A stretch of DNA of 35,195 nt from an uncultured Clostridia bacterium (lineage in GTDB: Bacteria; Bacillota; Clostridia; Oscillospirales; Acutalibacteraceae). The notes beneath the pieces are model-generated. The model was given only the letters and a program-made list of their open reading frames with translations. It ran no database searches and had not been told where the DNA came from. The stretch covers positions 1-35,195 of the forward strand of contig CALWPT010000007.1 in assembly GCA_944383495.1 (NCBI GenBank), written 5' to 3'. Of the stretch, positions 1-7,441 are shown one piece after another (positions within the stretch are counted from its first letter, which is position 1; every line of letters starts with the position of its first letter). The translations under genes were made by a program, and so were the position numbers.

Positions 1-125
1 GGTGGGAAGCCGCCCGGGAAAGCAGGTCTTGCCAACACAAAGGAGAGCCGGCCCGCGGGGAGACCCGCGGGTTGGCCTTTCCGATCCTCCTCTTGCCCTC
101 CCCGCTTGCTTTTTTCAGGAGGGGG
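1..125 (+). other. GC-rich structured segment at the window edge, unidentified
   Basis: No convincing gene is seen here. The stretch can fold: GCC..CCCGCGGG near 47-59 pairs with CCCGCGGG..GGC near 64-76, and TCCTCCT (85-92) can pair with AGGAGG (117-122). A rho-independent terminator follows at 157-187. This looks like the 3' part of a structured RNA or leader that begins outside the window, but I could not match it to a riboswitch core I know (cobalamin, TPP, FMN and glycine were considered). Confidence 0.3.
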
Positions 126-156
126 TAAAAGAGCAATATATTTTATTTGTTTGCGG

Positions 157-187
157 AGGCCGTCAACAGACGGTCTTTGTTTTTTTA
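157..187 (+). terminator. Rho-independent terminator
   Basis: AGGCCGTC (157-164) pairs with GACGGTCT (169-176) around an AACA loop, with one G-T pair. TTGTTTTTTT follows. It would end the transcript that carries the structured segment at the left edge. Confidence 0.7.
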
Positions 188-295
188 GGTGGTTATTTGG
201 GATCTATCATGAGGAGCGTGTGATTTCAAAAGCAGAGGCATCTGCAGGGCTTGAAATGGTTGCACAAAATTCATAATTCATTCATAGGATCTTGG

Positions 296-325
296 TTGAC
301 ATCAAAGACAGGTCCATGGTAGGAT
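296..325 (+). promoter_or_regulatory. Sigma-A promoter of the acetyltransferase gene
   Basis: TTGACA at 296-301 and TAGGAT at 320-325 are separated by 18 bp. The start codon of the acetyltransferase lies about 38 bases downstream of the -10 box. Confidence 0.6.
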
Positions 326-363
326 AAAATTGCAAATAAGCATAATGGAAAGGAAGTGTCTGT

Positions 364-801
364 ATGCGAATACTAAAGGCCCATATACGCCATGTGGATC
401 AGCTTTCCAGCTTGGCGGTGGCTTTATGGCCCAGCCATAGCTTGGAGGATATGCGCTGTGAATTTACAGAACTGCTGAATCGGTCAAATACAAGAATTTA
501 TGTGTGTGCAGTCCAGGAGCAGCTTATTGGCTTTGCCCAGTTTTCCATTCGCAAGGATTATGTGGAAGGCGCTTCTTGTAGTCCGGTGGCTTATTTGGAG
601 GGCCTGTATGTGATACCGGAGTACCGACGGAAAGGCGTTGCCCGTGCATTGATCAATATGGGAGAGGAATGGGCAAGGGGGAAGAATTGCTTGCAAATGG
701 CCTCCGACTGCGAGTTGCATAATGATACAAGCATTAAACTCCATATGGGCGAGGGATTCCGGGAAGTCAATCGTGTGATTTGCTTTTTAAAGGAATTATA
801 A
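364..801 (+). CDS. GNAT acetyltransferase, AAC(6')-I-like
   Basis: Predicted acetyl-CoA-dependent N-acetyltransferase of the GNAT fold, 145 residues, cytosolic. The acetyl-CoA pyrophosphate loop is RRKGVA at residues 88-93. DYVEG (65-69), SPVAYLEGLYV (73-83), the MASD segment (112-115) and the terminal GF..VNRVICFLK segment follow the layout of aminoglycoside 6'-N-acetyltransferases of the AAC(6')-I group, which are about the same length. AAGGAAG sits about 8 bases before the ATG, and a TTGACA promoter lies upstream, so the gene looks intact and transcribed alone. Acetylation of aminoglycosides is a family inference. Many chromosomal relatives have another or unknown amine substrate, so a resistance phenotype should not be assumed. 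Confidence 0.8.
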   Translation: MRILKAHIRHVDQLSSLAVALWPSHSLEDMRCEFTELLNRSNTRIYVCAVQEQLIGFAQFSIRKDYVEGASCSPVAYLEGLYVIPEYRRKGVARALINMGEEWARGKNCLQMASDCELHNDTSIKLHMGEGFREVNRVICFLKEL

Positions 802-847
802 TGGTGATCCCTGTGTCGAAGGGCCGAAAAGACCAATTTCAGAAAGC

Positions 848-1556
848 CTGTGGGTGGTCATTGGCGCAAAACGGCGAGGCAATGGGATCGGCACCTTGGA
901 AGAAAAAACGCTGCACGCGGTCTTGAAGCGATTTTACGAGCTGGTTTCCGATATTTATGGAGATACGGATCGGGCCGTATGTCGCCGATATGATCGGGGA
1001 AGATGGGTAATTCAGATTTAAACCAGGCAGTTTTATCCTATGCGAAAAAAGCTAAGGACATTTTTGGAGAATTGCCGTGCCACGGTTGTTTTTTCATTGG
1101 CAAGAACAAGGCGGCTGATCTGCGTCTCCGGAAACCGGAGAAGCGGCGCCCAAGCGAAAATTGCCCAAACGGAGAACACCGTATCAGGTATGTCCTGAGC
1201 TTTACGCCCTTAAAGACTTACTGCTGCCTTGTAATTTATCTAGATCCATCTCAATGTTGGGTGTAGATGAATACCGGTTAAAAAAACGCGTGGAACAAGG
1301 CTGGAAAAAAGGCTCCAGCCGCATGGACGGGTTTTCCGTTTCTCTAGGAAACAATCCGAGTGGGCGGGGAATATGGGCTTGATTCTCTTTTGGCTTTTGT
1401 CCTTTCGGAGCGATTAAGCGCCAAGAATTTTGCGCGGTTATCTGGTGTATCTACGGTAATGCGCGAACGACTTTGAATATTTTGCATTATGTGAGCGGCG
1501 TTTGCCGTGTGGATCGCATAAAAACAGGTTATGTTGATCAAGTTAAAAAGCTATAA
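848..1556 (+). pseudogene. Decayed gene of an uncharacterised clostridial protein family
   Basis: No single frame is open, but protein-like pieces appear in order in different frames. They are NGIGTLEEKTLHAVLKR (about 870-925), IGPYVADMIGEDG (about 970-1008), a TRQFYPMRKKL / ATVVFSLARTRRL stretch containing an in-frame stop (about 1010-1125), ELYALKDLL (about 1197-1225), LGVDEYRLKK..QGWKKGSSRMDGF (about 1257-1335), LLAFVLSERLSAKNFARLSGVS (about 1385-1455) and a C-terminal VCRVDRIKTGYVDQVKKL ending at the TAA at 1554-1556. From memory this order matches intact clostridial proteins of unknown function. At least four frameshifts and two internal stops make it a pseudogene. The terminator at 1597 probably served it. 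Confidence 0.75.
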
Positions 1557-1596
1557 TTTGATGCAATTGACTGTTTATCGGGTTATTTCGTCTGGC

Positions 1597-1636
1597 AAAC
1601 CGCCCCTGCGGGAAAATTCGCAGGGGCGGTTTTTCT
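1597..1636 (+). terminator. Rho-independent terminator behind the pseudogene
   Basis: AAACCGCCCCTGCG (1597-1610) and CGCAGGGGCGGTTT (1619-1632) form a 14-bp stem around an 8-base loop and run into a T stretch. It lies 41 bases after the relic stop codon and is intact although the gene is not. Confidence 0.85.
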
Positions 1637-1947
1637 GAAGATTTATAATATGTATTCATTTTTGCTTTCCTTGTCTTATCCCCTGTAGATAAGAATAGAT
1701 TGCAGAAAGGAAACAGTCACCATTGATCCACACATCTACTTATGTTTGTAGTCGGGCGTATAAGTTTCAATCGTCAGACGATCTCCTCCCTTAATTCATT
1801 CATAGTAAGGCAATAAATAATCGCTGGTAACAAAAACCATAATAATCATGCAGTGGGGCGGCTTTTTCCGCAGTAACTGCCTTCCTCCTTTTCCTACAAA
1901 GACGAAAGCAGTATAAGCATATTCCTTTATGATCCCCCAAAAACGTT
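1637..1947. other. Intergenic stretch, nothing recognised
   Basis: About 310 bases between the terminator and the 3' end of the small minus-strand gene. Short open frames exist on the minus strand but lack ribosome binding sites and family features. No clear promoter, hairpin or repeat is seen. Confidence 0.5.
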
Positions 1948-2142
1948 TTACAAATCATCTTCCGTTTGTGCATTTGATTTTGTAGGCGGGAAAACGCTGT
2001 CTTCATTGAATTCCTCTCCTGCCGAACGCTCCTTAAAATATGCGCAGCCTGCGTGGATGCTGCTGACAGTGTCGGCGGTTTTCAGCGTACAGCAGCCGTC
2101 ACATTGATGCACGCAGTTGAGCGAGCAGGGAATTAAAACCAT
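1948..2142 (-). CDS. Small Cys-rich clostridial protein (often labelled hydroxymyristoyl-ACP dehydratase)
   Basis: A 64-residue protein with Cys at 6, 10, 14, 17, 18 and 33, in the pattern CSxNCxxQCDGCC followed by AGCAYF. This spacing is typical of a family of tiny clostridial proteins that databases often call hydroxymyristoyl-ACP dehydratase, a name I consider misleading. The Cys cluster suggests metal binding, possibly zinc or an Fe-S cluster. The start is supported by AAAGGA about 9 bases before the ATG. The acidic, Cys-free tail after residue 40 is longer than I would expect. The gene stands alone on the minus strand and its function is unknown. Confidence 0.6.
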   Translation of the reverse strand: MVLIPCSLNCVHQCDGCCTLKTADTVSSIHAGCAYFKERSAGEEFNEDSVFPPTKSNAQTEDDL

Positions 2143-2477
2143 ACTGTTTCATCCTTTCCCAGGGATTGGAGCGCCGCATTTTATGGCAGGCGGATTATTG
2201 CTTTATATGTGGGTGCGAATTTTGCAGGAGATTGCAGTTTTCAGCCGCGCATATTATTGTTGGAGTTTTTTTTCAGAATATTCTACTGATTCGTCTGAAG
2301 CATAAAAATTGCTTTTTACGAGGACAGCCTTTTAGTATTGTATGAATCACCTTGACGATTTTCGACTTTCTTTTCCAAAAATTACAGTAATAATTTAATG
2401 CCTGCAACCAAACAATATACAATGAAACCTCCGGCAGCCAAGATGGGTCCGGAAAGAGAGAAAGGCGCGGGTTTGAA
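2143..2477. other. Upstream region of the efflux operon, no firm signal
   Basis: About 335 AT-rich bases between the divergent small Cys-rich gene and the efflux adaptor. A TTGACG at 2352-2357 has no well-placed -10 box. A TATACA near 2415 has no good -35 box. The promoter of the adaptor operon is presumably here, but I cannot assign it. Confidence 0.4.
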
Positions 2478-3434
2478 ATGAAAAAATATGCTTGGTTATT
2501 TTTCTGCACGGCGGTGCTTTTATCCCTATCCATTGGTATTCCGGACGCGGTTAAAGCGCAGACGGTTCAGGTCAATGTGTGTAAAATTCAAAAAGAGGAT
2601 ATAGAGACCTGTGCGATTGCAACAGGCAAGATTGAAGCCAGCGAGCAGTATGAGGTTGAAAGCAAGATTCCCCTTGTGTTGCAGTCGGTTGAGGTGGAAG
2701 TGGGAGATTTGGTCAAAAAAGGCCAGACCTTGGCCATCGTTGACGAGGAAGCCACCACAGAACAGCTTGTGGATATTGGAAATACAACCGGCACCAGCTT
2801 TTTAGCCGGAACATATGATGTAAGCCAGCTTACCATCCCGCAGACCCTCACAGCGTCAGAAGAGGGAACCGTCAGCACGGTCTCCGCTATTGCCGGCCAG
2901 ACAATGCAGCCGGGGATTCTCTTTACCATCGCCAGCACCACAAAGCTACAGGTGCGCGCCAACATTTCCGAGGATATTATCAGCAGTATAGAGGTAGGGC
3001 AAAAGGCAATTATTACCGGCAGCGGCTTTAAGGACCGGGAATATATGGGCAAGGTGGAAAAAATTGACCCCAGCGCTAAGCAAATTACGGGAAGCGTATC
3101 AACACAGACTGTAGTGGAGGCTGTGATCTCCATAGATCAACCGGACGCTTATTTAAAATCCGGGTTTAGCGCCAAGGTTAAAATTATTACCGATCGTGCC
3201 GACGATGTAGTGGTAGTACCATATGAGGCGGTGCGTCAGGATGAGGAAAATCATGAGTATGTTTATAAAATATTAGGCGATCAGGCCTTCCGCCAGTATA
3301 TTCTTTCGGGACGGGAGGTAGAACAGGGCATTGAGGTTCTGGAAGGCGTTAGGCAAGGAGACCTTTTGGCTCTAAATCCCAAAGAGCTGGACAGTGACCG
3401 GGAACGGGTTGCCGTGGGCAAGGTGGTTGAATGA
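2478..3434 (+). CDS. HlyD/MacA-family efflux adaptor (membrane fusion protein)
   Basis: A 318-residue extracytoplasmic adaptor of the MacA/YknX type. Residues 1-27 form a signal peptide or membrane anchor (MKKYAWLFFC..., possible cleavage after VKA). A biotinyl/lipoyl-like barrel-sandwich half follows (about 45-85, VEVGDLVKKGQTL). The second half (about 123-155, EGTVSTVSAIAGQTMQPG) comes after only some 40 residues, so the long helical hairpin of Gram-negative MacA is missing, as expected without an outer membrane. A beta-barrel (about 158-240) and a membrane-proximal domain (about 243-312) complete it. The ribosome binding site is modest (AAAGG, 12 bases upstream). The permease gene starts one base after the stop codon. 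Confidence 0.85.
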   Translation: MKKYAWLFFCTAVLLSLSIGIPDAVKAQTVQVNVCKIQKEDIETCAIATGKIEASEQYEVESKIPLVLQSVEVEVGDLVKKGQTLAIVDEEATTEQLVDIGNTTGTSFLAGTYDVSQLTIPQTLTASEEGTVSTVSAIAGQTMQPGILFTIASTTKLQVRANISEDIISSIEVGQKAIITGSGFKDREYMGKVEKIDPSAKQITGSVSTQTVVEAVISIDQPDAYLKSGFSAKVKIITDRADDVVVVPYEAVRQDEENHEYVYKILGDQAFRQYILSGREVEQGIEVLEGVRQGDLLALNPKELDSDRERVAVGKVVE

Positions 3435-3435
3435 T

Positions 3436-4617
3436 ATGCTGGATATTTGGAGAATTGCAGCAGGAAACCTGCTGCGAAAAGGAATGCGTACGGTTCTGAC
3501 CGTGTCGGGTATTGCAATTGGCGTTGCGTCGGTCGTAATTATCGGCGCGATCAGCCGGGCGGGAACGGCAGCGATCAACGGGGAGTTAGATAGCTTGGGT
3601 CTTTCGGGGGTTTCCGTCAGCTCAAGCCAAAACGGAACGGGACTGTATATTGAAGATTTGGATGTTCTCAAAGCCATAGACGGCGTGGAAGAAGTGACGC
3701 CAATCGTCACCCAGTCCACGCTTGCAACCTCTCGGGGGCAAAGCGCGCAGACGCTTGTCTGGGGGGTGGATGCAGGCGCCAACACGGTGATCTCCATTGA
3801 AACAAAATATGGACGGGCGATACAAAGCGAGGATGTTAACTCTGCGGCAAATATTTGTATGGTGGATGAAAATTTGGCCAATGCCTTATATAGCCGGGAC
3901 AATATCGTGGGTAAAACGGTTTCTCTTATGGTGGGAGAAGTATTCGAGGATTATGAGATTGTCGGGGTCATCAAGCAGGGAAGCGGTATTTTGTCCAGCT
4001 TGATGGGTGAGTATATCCCGTCGTTTGTTTATGTTCCGTATACCACGATGCAAAATATTACTGGACAAAAGGAATTGTCCCAGATTGCGGTGAAATTTGT
4101 TCAGGGAACGGATGTAGAAGCCGCTTCAGCTACCATTGGCGCGCGTATGGAGCGGGCCAAGGGCGTCACTGAGGCTGTAAAAATAGACAACCTCAGCAAA
4201 CAGCGGGATCGGCTGGGCAATATGCTGGACATTGTAAAGCTGGTGATGTCCGCCATCGGCGCGATTACATTACTGGTTGCCGGGTTGGGAATTATGACGG
4301 TTATGTTGGTTTCAGTAAATGAACGAACCCGGGAAATCGGTATCAAGAAGGCCATTGGCGCCAGCTTTAAGGTAATTTTAACGGAATTCCTGTTGGAAGC
4401 CTTGACAATTTCCATTGTAGGAAGTATCATTGGCACGACGTTCGCCGTCGCTGTCTGCCTAATCGCGGGGAGCGCCTTGGGTGTTGCCATTGAATTCAGC
4501 GTGGGAAGCATACTGTTTTCTGTGGGCGTGGCGGTTGCGACAGGCGTAATATTCGGCGTGTACCCTGCGGTTAAGGCTTCGCGGCTGAAGCCGGTGGACG
4601 CGCTGCGAAGGGAATGA
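3436..4617 (+). CDS. MacB/FtsX-type ABC transporter permease without a fused or adjacent ATPase
   Basis: A 393-residue permease with the MacB topology. It has one N-terminal membrane helix (about 19-39), a large extracellular MacB_PCD domain (about 45-255), and a C-terminal FtsX domain with three helices (about 267-291, 318-345, 356-376). ERTREIGIKKAIGA at 296-309 is the usual FtsX coupling signature, and PVDALRRE ends the protein. The chosen ATG at 3436 has AAGGTGG about 9 bases upstream. A longer in-frame start at 3394 would overlap the adaptor. Operons of this type normally encode adaptor, ATPase and permease. Here the ATPase gene is missing and the next gene is a DUF6873-like protein, so the ATPase must be supplied from elsewhere or the system is incomplete. 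Confidence 0.88.
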   Translation: MLDIWRIAAGNLLRKGMRTVLTVSGIAIGVASVVIIGAISRAGTAAINGELDSLGLSGVSVSSSQNGTGLYIEDLDVLKAIDGVEEVTPIVTQSTLATSRGQSAQTLVWGVDAGANTVISIETKYGRAIQSEDVNSAANICMVDENLANALYSRDNIVGKTVSLMVGEVFEDYEIVGVIKQGSGILSSLMGEYIPSFVYVPYTTMQNITGQKELSQIAVKFVQGTDVEAASATIGARMERAKGVTEAVKIDNLSKQRDRLGNMLDIVKLVMSAIGAITLLVAGLGIMTVMLVSVNERTREIGIKKAIGASFKVILTEFLLEALTISIVGSIIGTTFAVAVCLIAGSALGVAIEFSVGSILFSVGVAVATGVIFGVYPAVKASRLKPVDALRRE

Positions 4618-5369
4618 CGGCTTTGCAGCCAATTGCAGTTCCCCATCTGCCAAGGGGAAGGGTTGTGCTGGCGGTTGCCGGACCGGGAAGTGATCAAACA
4701 ACCCAAAAGCTTATGGAACTGGGCATTGAAATTGTGTGTCCACTGCCGGACCCCGCTTTGCCGGCTCCCGTGCGCAGCCATGGGGACATGCTGTTTTTTC
4801 ACAAGGGTGAAAGAAAAATCCTTCTGGCTCAGTCACAGAAGAGCTTAGCGGCGCGGCTGGCGGAGCGGGGTCTTAGGCCGCGGTACATAGAAAGAAAGCT
4901 AAGTGGAACGTATCCTGGGGATATACTGCTGAACGGATTGGCCGCGGGAGGACGCATTTTTTGCCATGCCGCGGCCGCGTCGGAAATCATGGCCGGAAGA
5001 AAGATTGTTTTCGTCCGCCAAGGCTATGCAAAGTGCGCCGCGTGCCTGGTGGATGAAAACAGTATCATTACCGCTGACCCGGCTATAGCAGCAGCGGGAA
5101 AGGCCGCGGGAATGGATGTGCTGCGGATTCGGGAGGGGTACATTGCGCTGCCCGGATACCCTTATGGGTTTATTGGGGGCTGCTGCGGCTTTATCGACGG
5201 GGAGACCTTATTGTTTACAGGAGATCCCCTGAGCCATCCGGATGGCGAGAGAATGCTGGATTTTATTGAGCGGAAAAGGAAAAAAACGCTAAATTTAAAG
5301 GGAAATTTAGCGGATATTGGCGGCATTTTGCCGATTTGCGAAAATGTGATAGACGATACTTGCAAATAA
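4614..5369 (+). CDS. DUF6873-like conserved clostridial protein
   Basis: A 251-residue cytosolic protein of unknown function. Its start codon overlaps the permease stop codon (ATGA at 4614-4617), so translation is coupled and the two are likely co-expressed. Visible features are an N-terminal LAVAGPGSD segment, RSHGDMLFFH (about 54-63), KCAACLVDENSIITAD in the middle, and a Gly/Cys-rich GFIGGCCGFIDGETLLFTGD near 190-210. This layout recalls the DUF6873 family, which may share the fold of amidinotransferase/agmatine-deiminase-like proteins. That link is from memory and weak. No signal peptide is seen. The coupling to an efflux permease is unusual and could be a functional clue or simple operon layout. 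Confidence 0.6.
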   Translation: MTALQPIAVPHLPRGRVVLAVAGPGSDQTTQKLMELGIEIVCPLPDPALPAPVRSHGDMLFFHKGERKILLAQSQKSLAARLAERGLRPRYIERKLSGTYPGDILLNGLAAGGRIFCHAAAASEIMAGRKIVFVRQGYAKCAACLVDENSIITADPAIAAAGKAAGMDVLRIREGYIALPGYPYGFIGGCCGFIDGETLLFTGDPLSHPDGERMLDFIERKRKKTLNLKGNLADIGGILPICENVIDDTCK

Positions 5370-5388
5370 GATTTGTAATTGCTATAAT
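5360..5388 (+). promoter_or_regulatory. Sigma-A promoter of the ilvE operon
   Basis: TTGCAA (5360-5365) and TATAAT (5383-5388) are separated by 17 bp. The -35 box overlaps the last codons of the preceding gene. The transcript would have a leader of about 90 bases with a short CGGTAA/TTACCG stem near 5402-5420. No T-box or leader peptide is evident. Confidence 0.75.
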
Positions 5389-5482
5389 ATTTTTATACAT
5401 GCCGGTAAAGTCCGCTTACCGCAGCAAACGGGCTTTTGTTTAGACACTTGGGCTGAAAAGCTGCGGAGAAATGAGGCAAGCG

Positions 5483-6550
5483 ATGAATATCTCCATTACG
5501 AGGACGACTTCTCCCAAGCAGAAGCCGTTGGATCAGACTAAGCTTGGTTTTGGCAAGTATTTTACGGATCATATGTTTATCATGAACTATGATGAGGGCG
5601 AGGGCTGGCATGACCCGCGCATTGTTCCCTATGCGCCCATTGAATTGGATCCTTCCGCTATGTGCCTGCATTACGGGCAGGAGGTTTTTGAGGGAATGAA
5701 AGCCTATAAAGCGGCGGATGGGCGGGTTCTTTTGTTCCGTCCGGAGCGGAACATGGCGCGCCTTAATTCCTCCAATGACCGTTTGTGTATTCCGGCGATT
5801 GACGAGGCGTTTGGAGTGGAAGCCATAAAAACCCTTGTGAAGGTGGATGAAGATTGGATCCCCACCCAGGAGGGGACGTCGCTGTATATCCGTCCCTTTA
5901 TTTTTGCAACGGACGCGATGCTGGGCGTGCATCCGGCGAAGCATCTGCTGTTCATGGTGATTCTTTCGCCGGTGGGTGCGTATTACCCGCAAGGCCTTAA
6001 TCCGGTCGACATTTATGTGGAGGATGAGTATGTCCGCGCAGTCCGGGGCGGTATGGGCTATGTAAAGACCGCTGGCAATTATGCGGCTTCCCTGAAAGCA
6101 CAGGCTGTGGCGGAAAGCAAAAACTATACGCAGGTGCTGTGGCTGGATGGCGTAGAGCGGAAATATATTGAAGAAGTCGGCACAATGAACGTGTTTTTCA
6201 AAATAGGCGGCGAAATCGTTACCCCGTCGTTGGATGGCGCCACGCTGCCGGGTGTGACCCGTATGTCGTCCATTGAATTGCTGCGTTCCTGGGGGTACAC
6301 GGTGACCGAGCGGAAAATTTCTATCGATGAGGTGGCGCAGGCATCCAAGGACGGGAAGCTGGAGGAAGCCTTTGGCACTGGTACCGCGGCGGTAATTTCC
6401 CCCATTGGGGAGCTGAAATGGAACGACCTTTCTATGAACATTAACGAGGGGAAGATCGGCCCGGTTTCCCAGAAGCTGTATGATGTTTTAACCGGCATCC
6501 AATGGGGCAGGCTGGAGGATCCCTTTGGCTGGATCCAGGAGGTTAAGTAA
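5483..6550 (+). CDS. ilvE: Branched-chain amino acid aminotransferase
   Basis: PLP-dependent fold-type IV aminotransferase, 355 residues. It catalyses the last step of valine, leucine and isoleucine synthesis (2-oxo acid plus glutamate) and the first step of their breakdown. GQEVFEGMKAY (65-75) and RP..NM.RL (87-94) belong to the substrate and cofactor region. GYVKTAGNYA (192-201) carries the PLP lysine, K195. YIEEVGTMNVFF (228-239) and TLPGVTR complete the usual pattern. Length and spacing match the IlvE group II of Firmicutes. The ATG at 5483 is preferred over 5471 because GAGG lies 6 bases before it. It is the first gene of an operon with a pseudouridine synthase 6 bases downstream. leuA and leuB are elsewhere in this window. 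Confidence 0.93.
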   Translation: MNISITRTTSPKQKPLDQTKLGFGKYFTDHMFIMNYDEGEGWHDPRIVPYAPIELDPSAMCLHYGQEVFEGMKAYKAADGRVLLFRPERNMARLNSSNDRLCIPAIDEAFGVEAIKTLVKVDEDWIPTQEGTSLYIRPFIFATDAMLGVHPAKHLLFMVILSPVGAYYPQGLNPVDIYVEDEYVRAVRGGMGYVKTAGNYAASLKAQAVAESKNYTQVLWLDGVERKYIEEVGTMNVFFKIGGEIVTPSLDGATLPGVTRMSSIELLRSWGYTVTERKISIDEVAQASKDGKLEEAFGTGTAAVISPIGELKWNDLSMNINEGKIGPVSQKLYDVLTGIQWGRLEDPFGWIQEVK

Positions 6551-6556
6551 CGTTCC

Positions 6557-7441
6557 ATGAGAAGCCTTTCATTTTCCATTGGTTCTTGTTTAGATGGCAA
6601 AAACGTACGGTCTGCGCTGTATCAGAATGGTGTGTCCCGTCGTCTTTTGATCCGGCTGAAGAATACGGAAAACGGAATTATGCTGAATGGCCGCCCCGCC
6701 CGGGTGATTGATTCGGTGCAAAAGGGAGACATTGTAGCCATTCAGATACCACAGGATACAAAGCCGGCACTGCCACAATCTGTTGCAGTGCCGGTGCTCT
6801 ATTTTGATGATGATCTGATCGTATTGAATAAACCTCCGTTTATGATCTGCCATCCTTCCAGAAACCATCAAAGCGGCACATTGGCACATGCATTTGCCGC
6901 AATCATTGGGCAAAGGGGAAAAGCCGCCGCGTTTCGCCCTCTCAACCGGCTGGATCGGGATACCTCCGGCGTATTGATCGCGGCGCTGAATTCTTATGCC
7001 GCGGCAAAATTGACCGGTCATATTTATAAGGAATACCTGGCGGTCTGCCGCGGATGCCTGGAAGGGGAAGGGACGATTGATCTTCCAATTTCCCGAGTCA
7101 ATGACCGTTCGATACTGCGGGAGGTTTCTACCACGGGCTCGCCCGCAGTGACCCATTGGCGGGCTCTTGCATCCTGTCCCCAAGCGACGCTGCTGCGCGT
7201 ATGGCTGGAAACAGGACGAACACATCAAATACGGGTACATTTTAGTTATCTAGGCCATTCGCTGATCGGCGATGATTTTTATGGTGATCCCGATCCCCGC
7301 ATCCCCCGTCAGGCGCTGCATTGTTCTATGGCCCGTTTTTTCCATCCGGTGACGGGAAAAACGGAGGAAGTGGTTGCGCCGCTGCCGGGGGATATGCGGA
7401 CGCTGCTTTCCAGCCTGGGATTGCCCACGGAGGAGATTTAA
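6557..7441 (+). CDS. RluA/RluD-family RNA pseudouridine synthase
   Basis: A 294-residue pseudouridine synthase acting on rRNA or tRNA. An S4-like N-terminal region (about 13-65) precedes the catalytic domain. RLDRDTSG at 131-138 holds the catalytic Asp (D133). YKEYLAVCRG and RTHQIRVHFSYLGHSLIGD are the other family motifs. The target uridine cannot be read from sequence: Firmicutes carry several paralogues (RluD, YhcT, YjbO types), so no symbol is given. AGGAGG is present but 14 bases upstream of the ATG, a rather long spacing that overlaps the ilvE 3' end. The last base of the stop codon is the first base of the next start codon. Confidence 0.9.
   Translation: MRSLSFSIGSCLDGKNVRSALYQNGVSRRLLIRLKNTENGIMLNGRPARVIDSVQKGDIVAIQIPQDTKPALPQSVAVPVLYFDDDLIVLNKPPFMICHPSRNHQSGTLAHAFAAIIGQRGKAAAFRPLNRLDRDTSGVLIAALNSYAAAKLTGHIYKEYLAVCRGCLEGEGTIDLPISRVNDRSILREVSTTGSPAVTHWRALASCPQATLLRVWLETGRTHQIRVHFSYLGHSLIGDDFYGDPDPRIPRQALHCSMARFFHPVTGKTEEVVAPLPGDMRTLLSSLGLPTEEI

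Noticed and set aside
1..80. Possible cobalamin or other riboswitch remnant
   Set aside because: GGGAAGCC-like bases are present but the conserved core elements cannot be placed. Only a hairpin is supported.
2..223. Open frame of 73 codons at the left edge
   Set aside because: It runs through GC hairpins and a terminator, has no ribosome binding site and no protein-like features.
1800..2006. Minus-strand frame of 68 codons
   Set aside because: It overlaps the better supported Cys-rich gene and lacks a ribosome binding site.
2117..2305. Plus-strand frame of 62 codons
   Set aside because: Antisense to the Cys-rich gene start, with no initiation signal or family.
5393..5482. Attenuator or T-box in the ilvE leader
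   Set aside because: Only a 6-bp stem is seen, with no T-box sequence, leader peptide or terminator.
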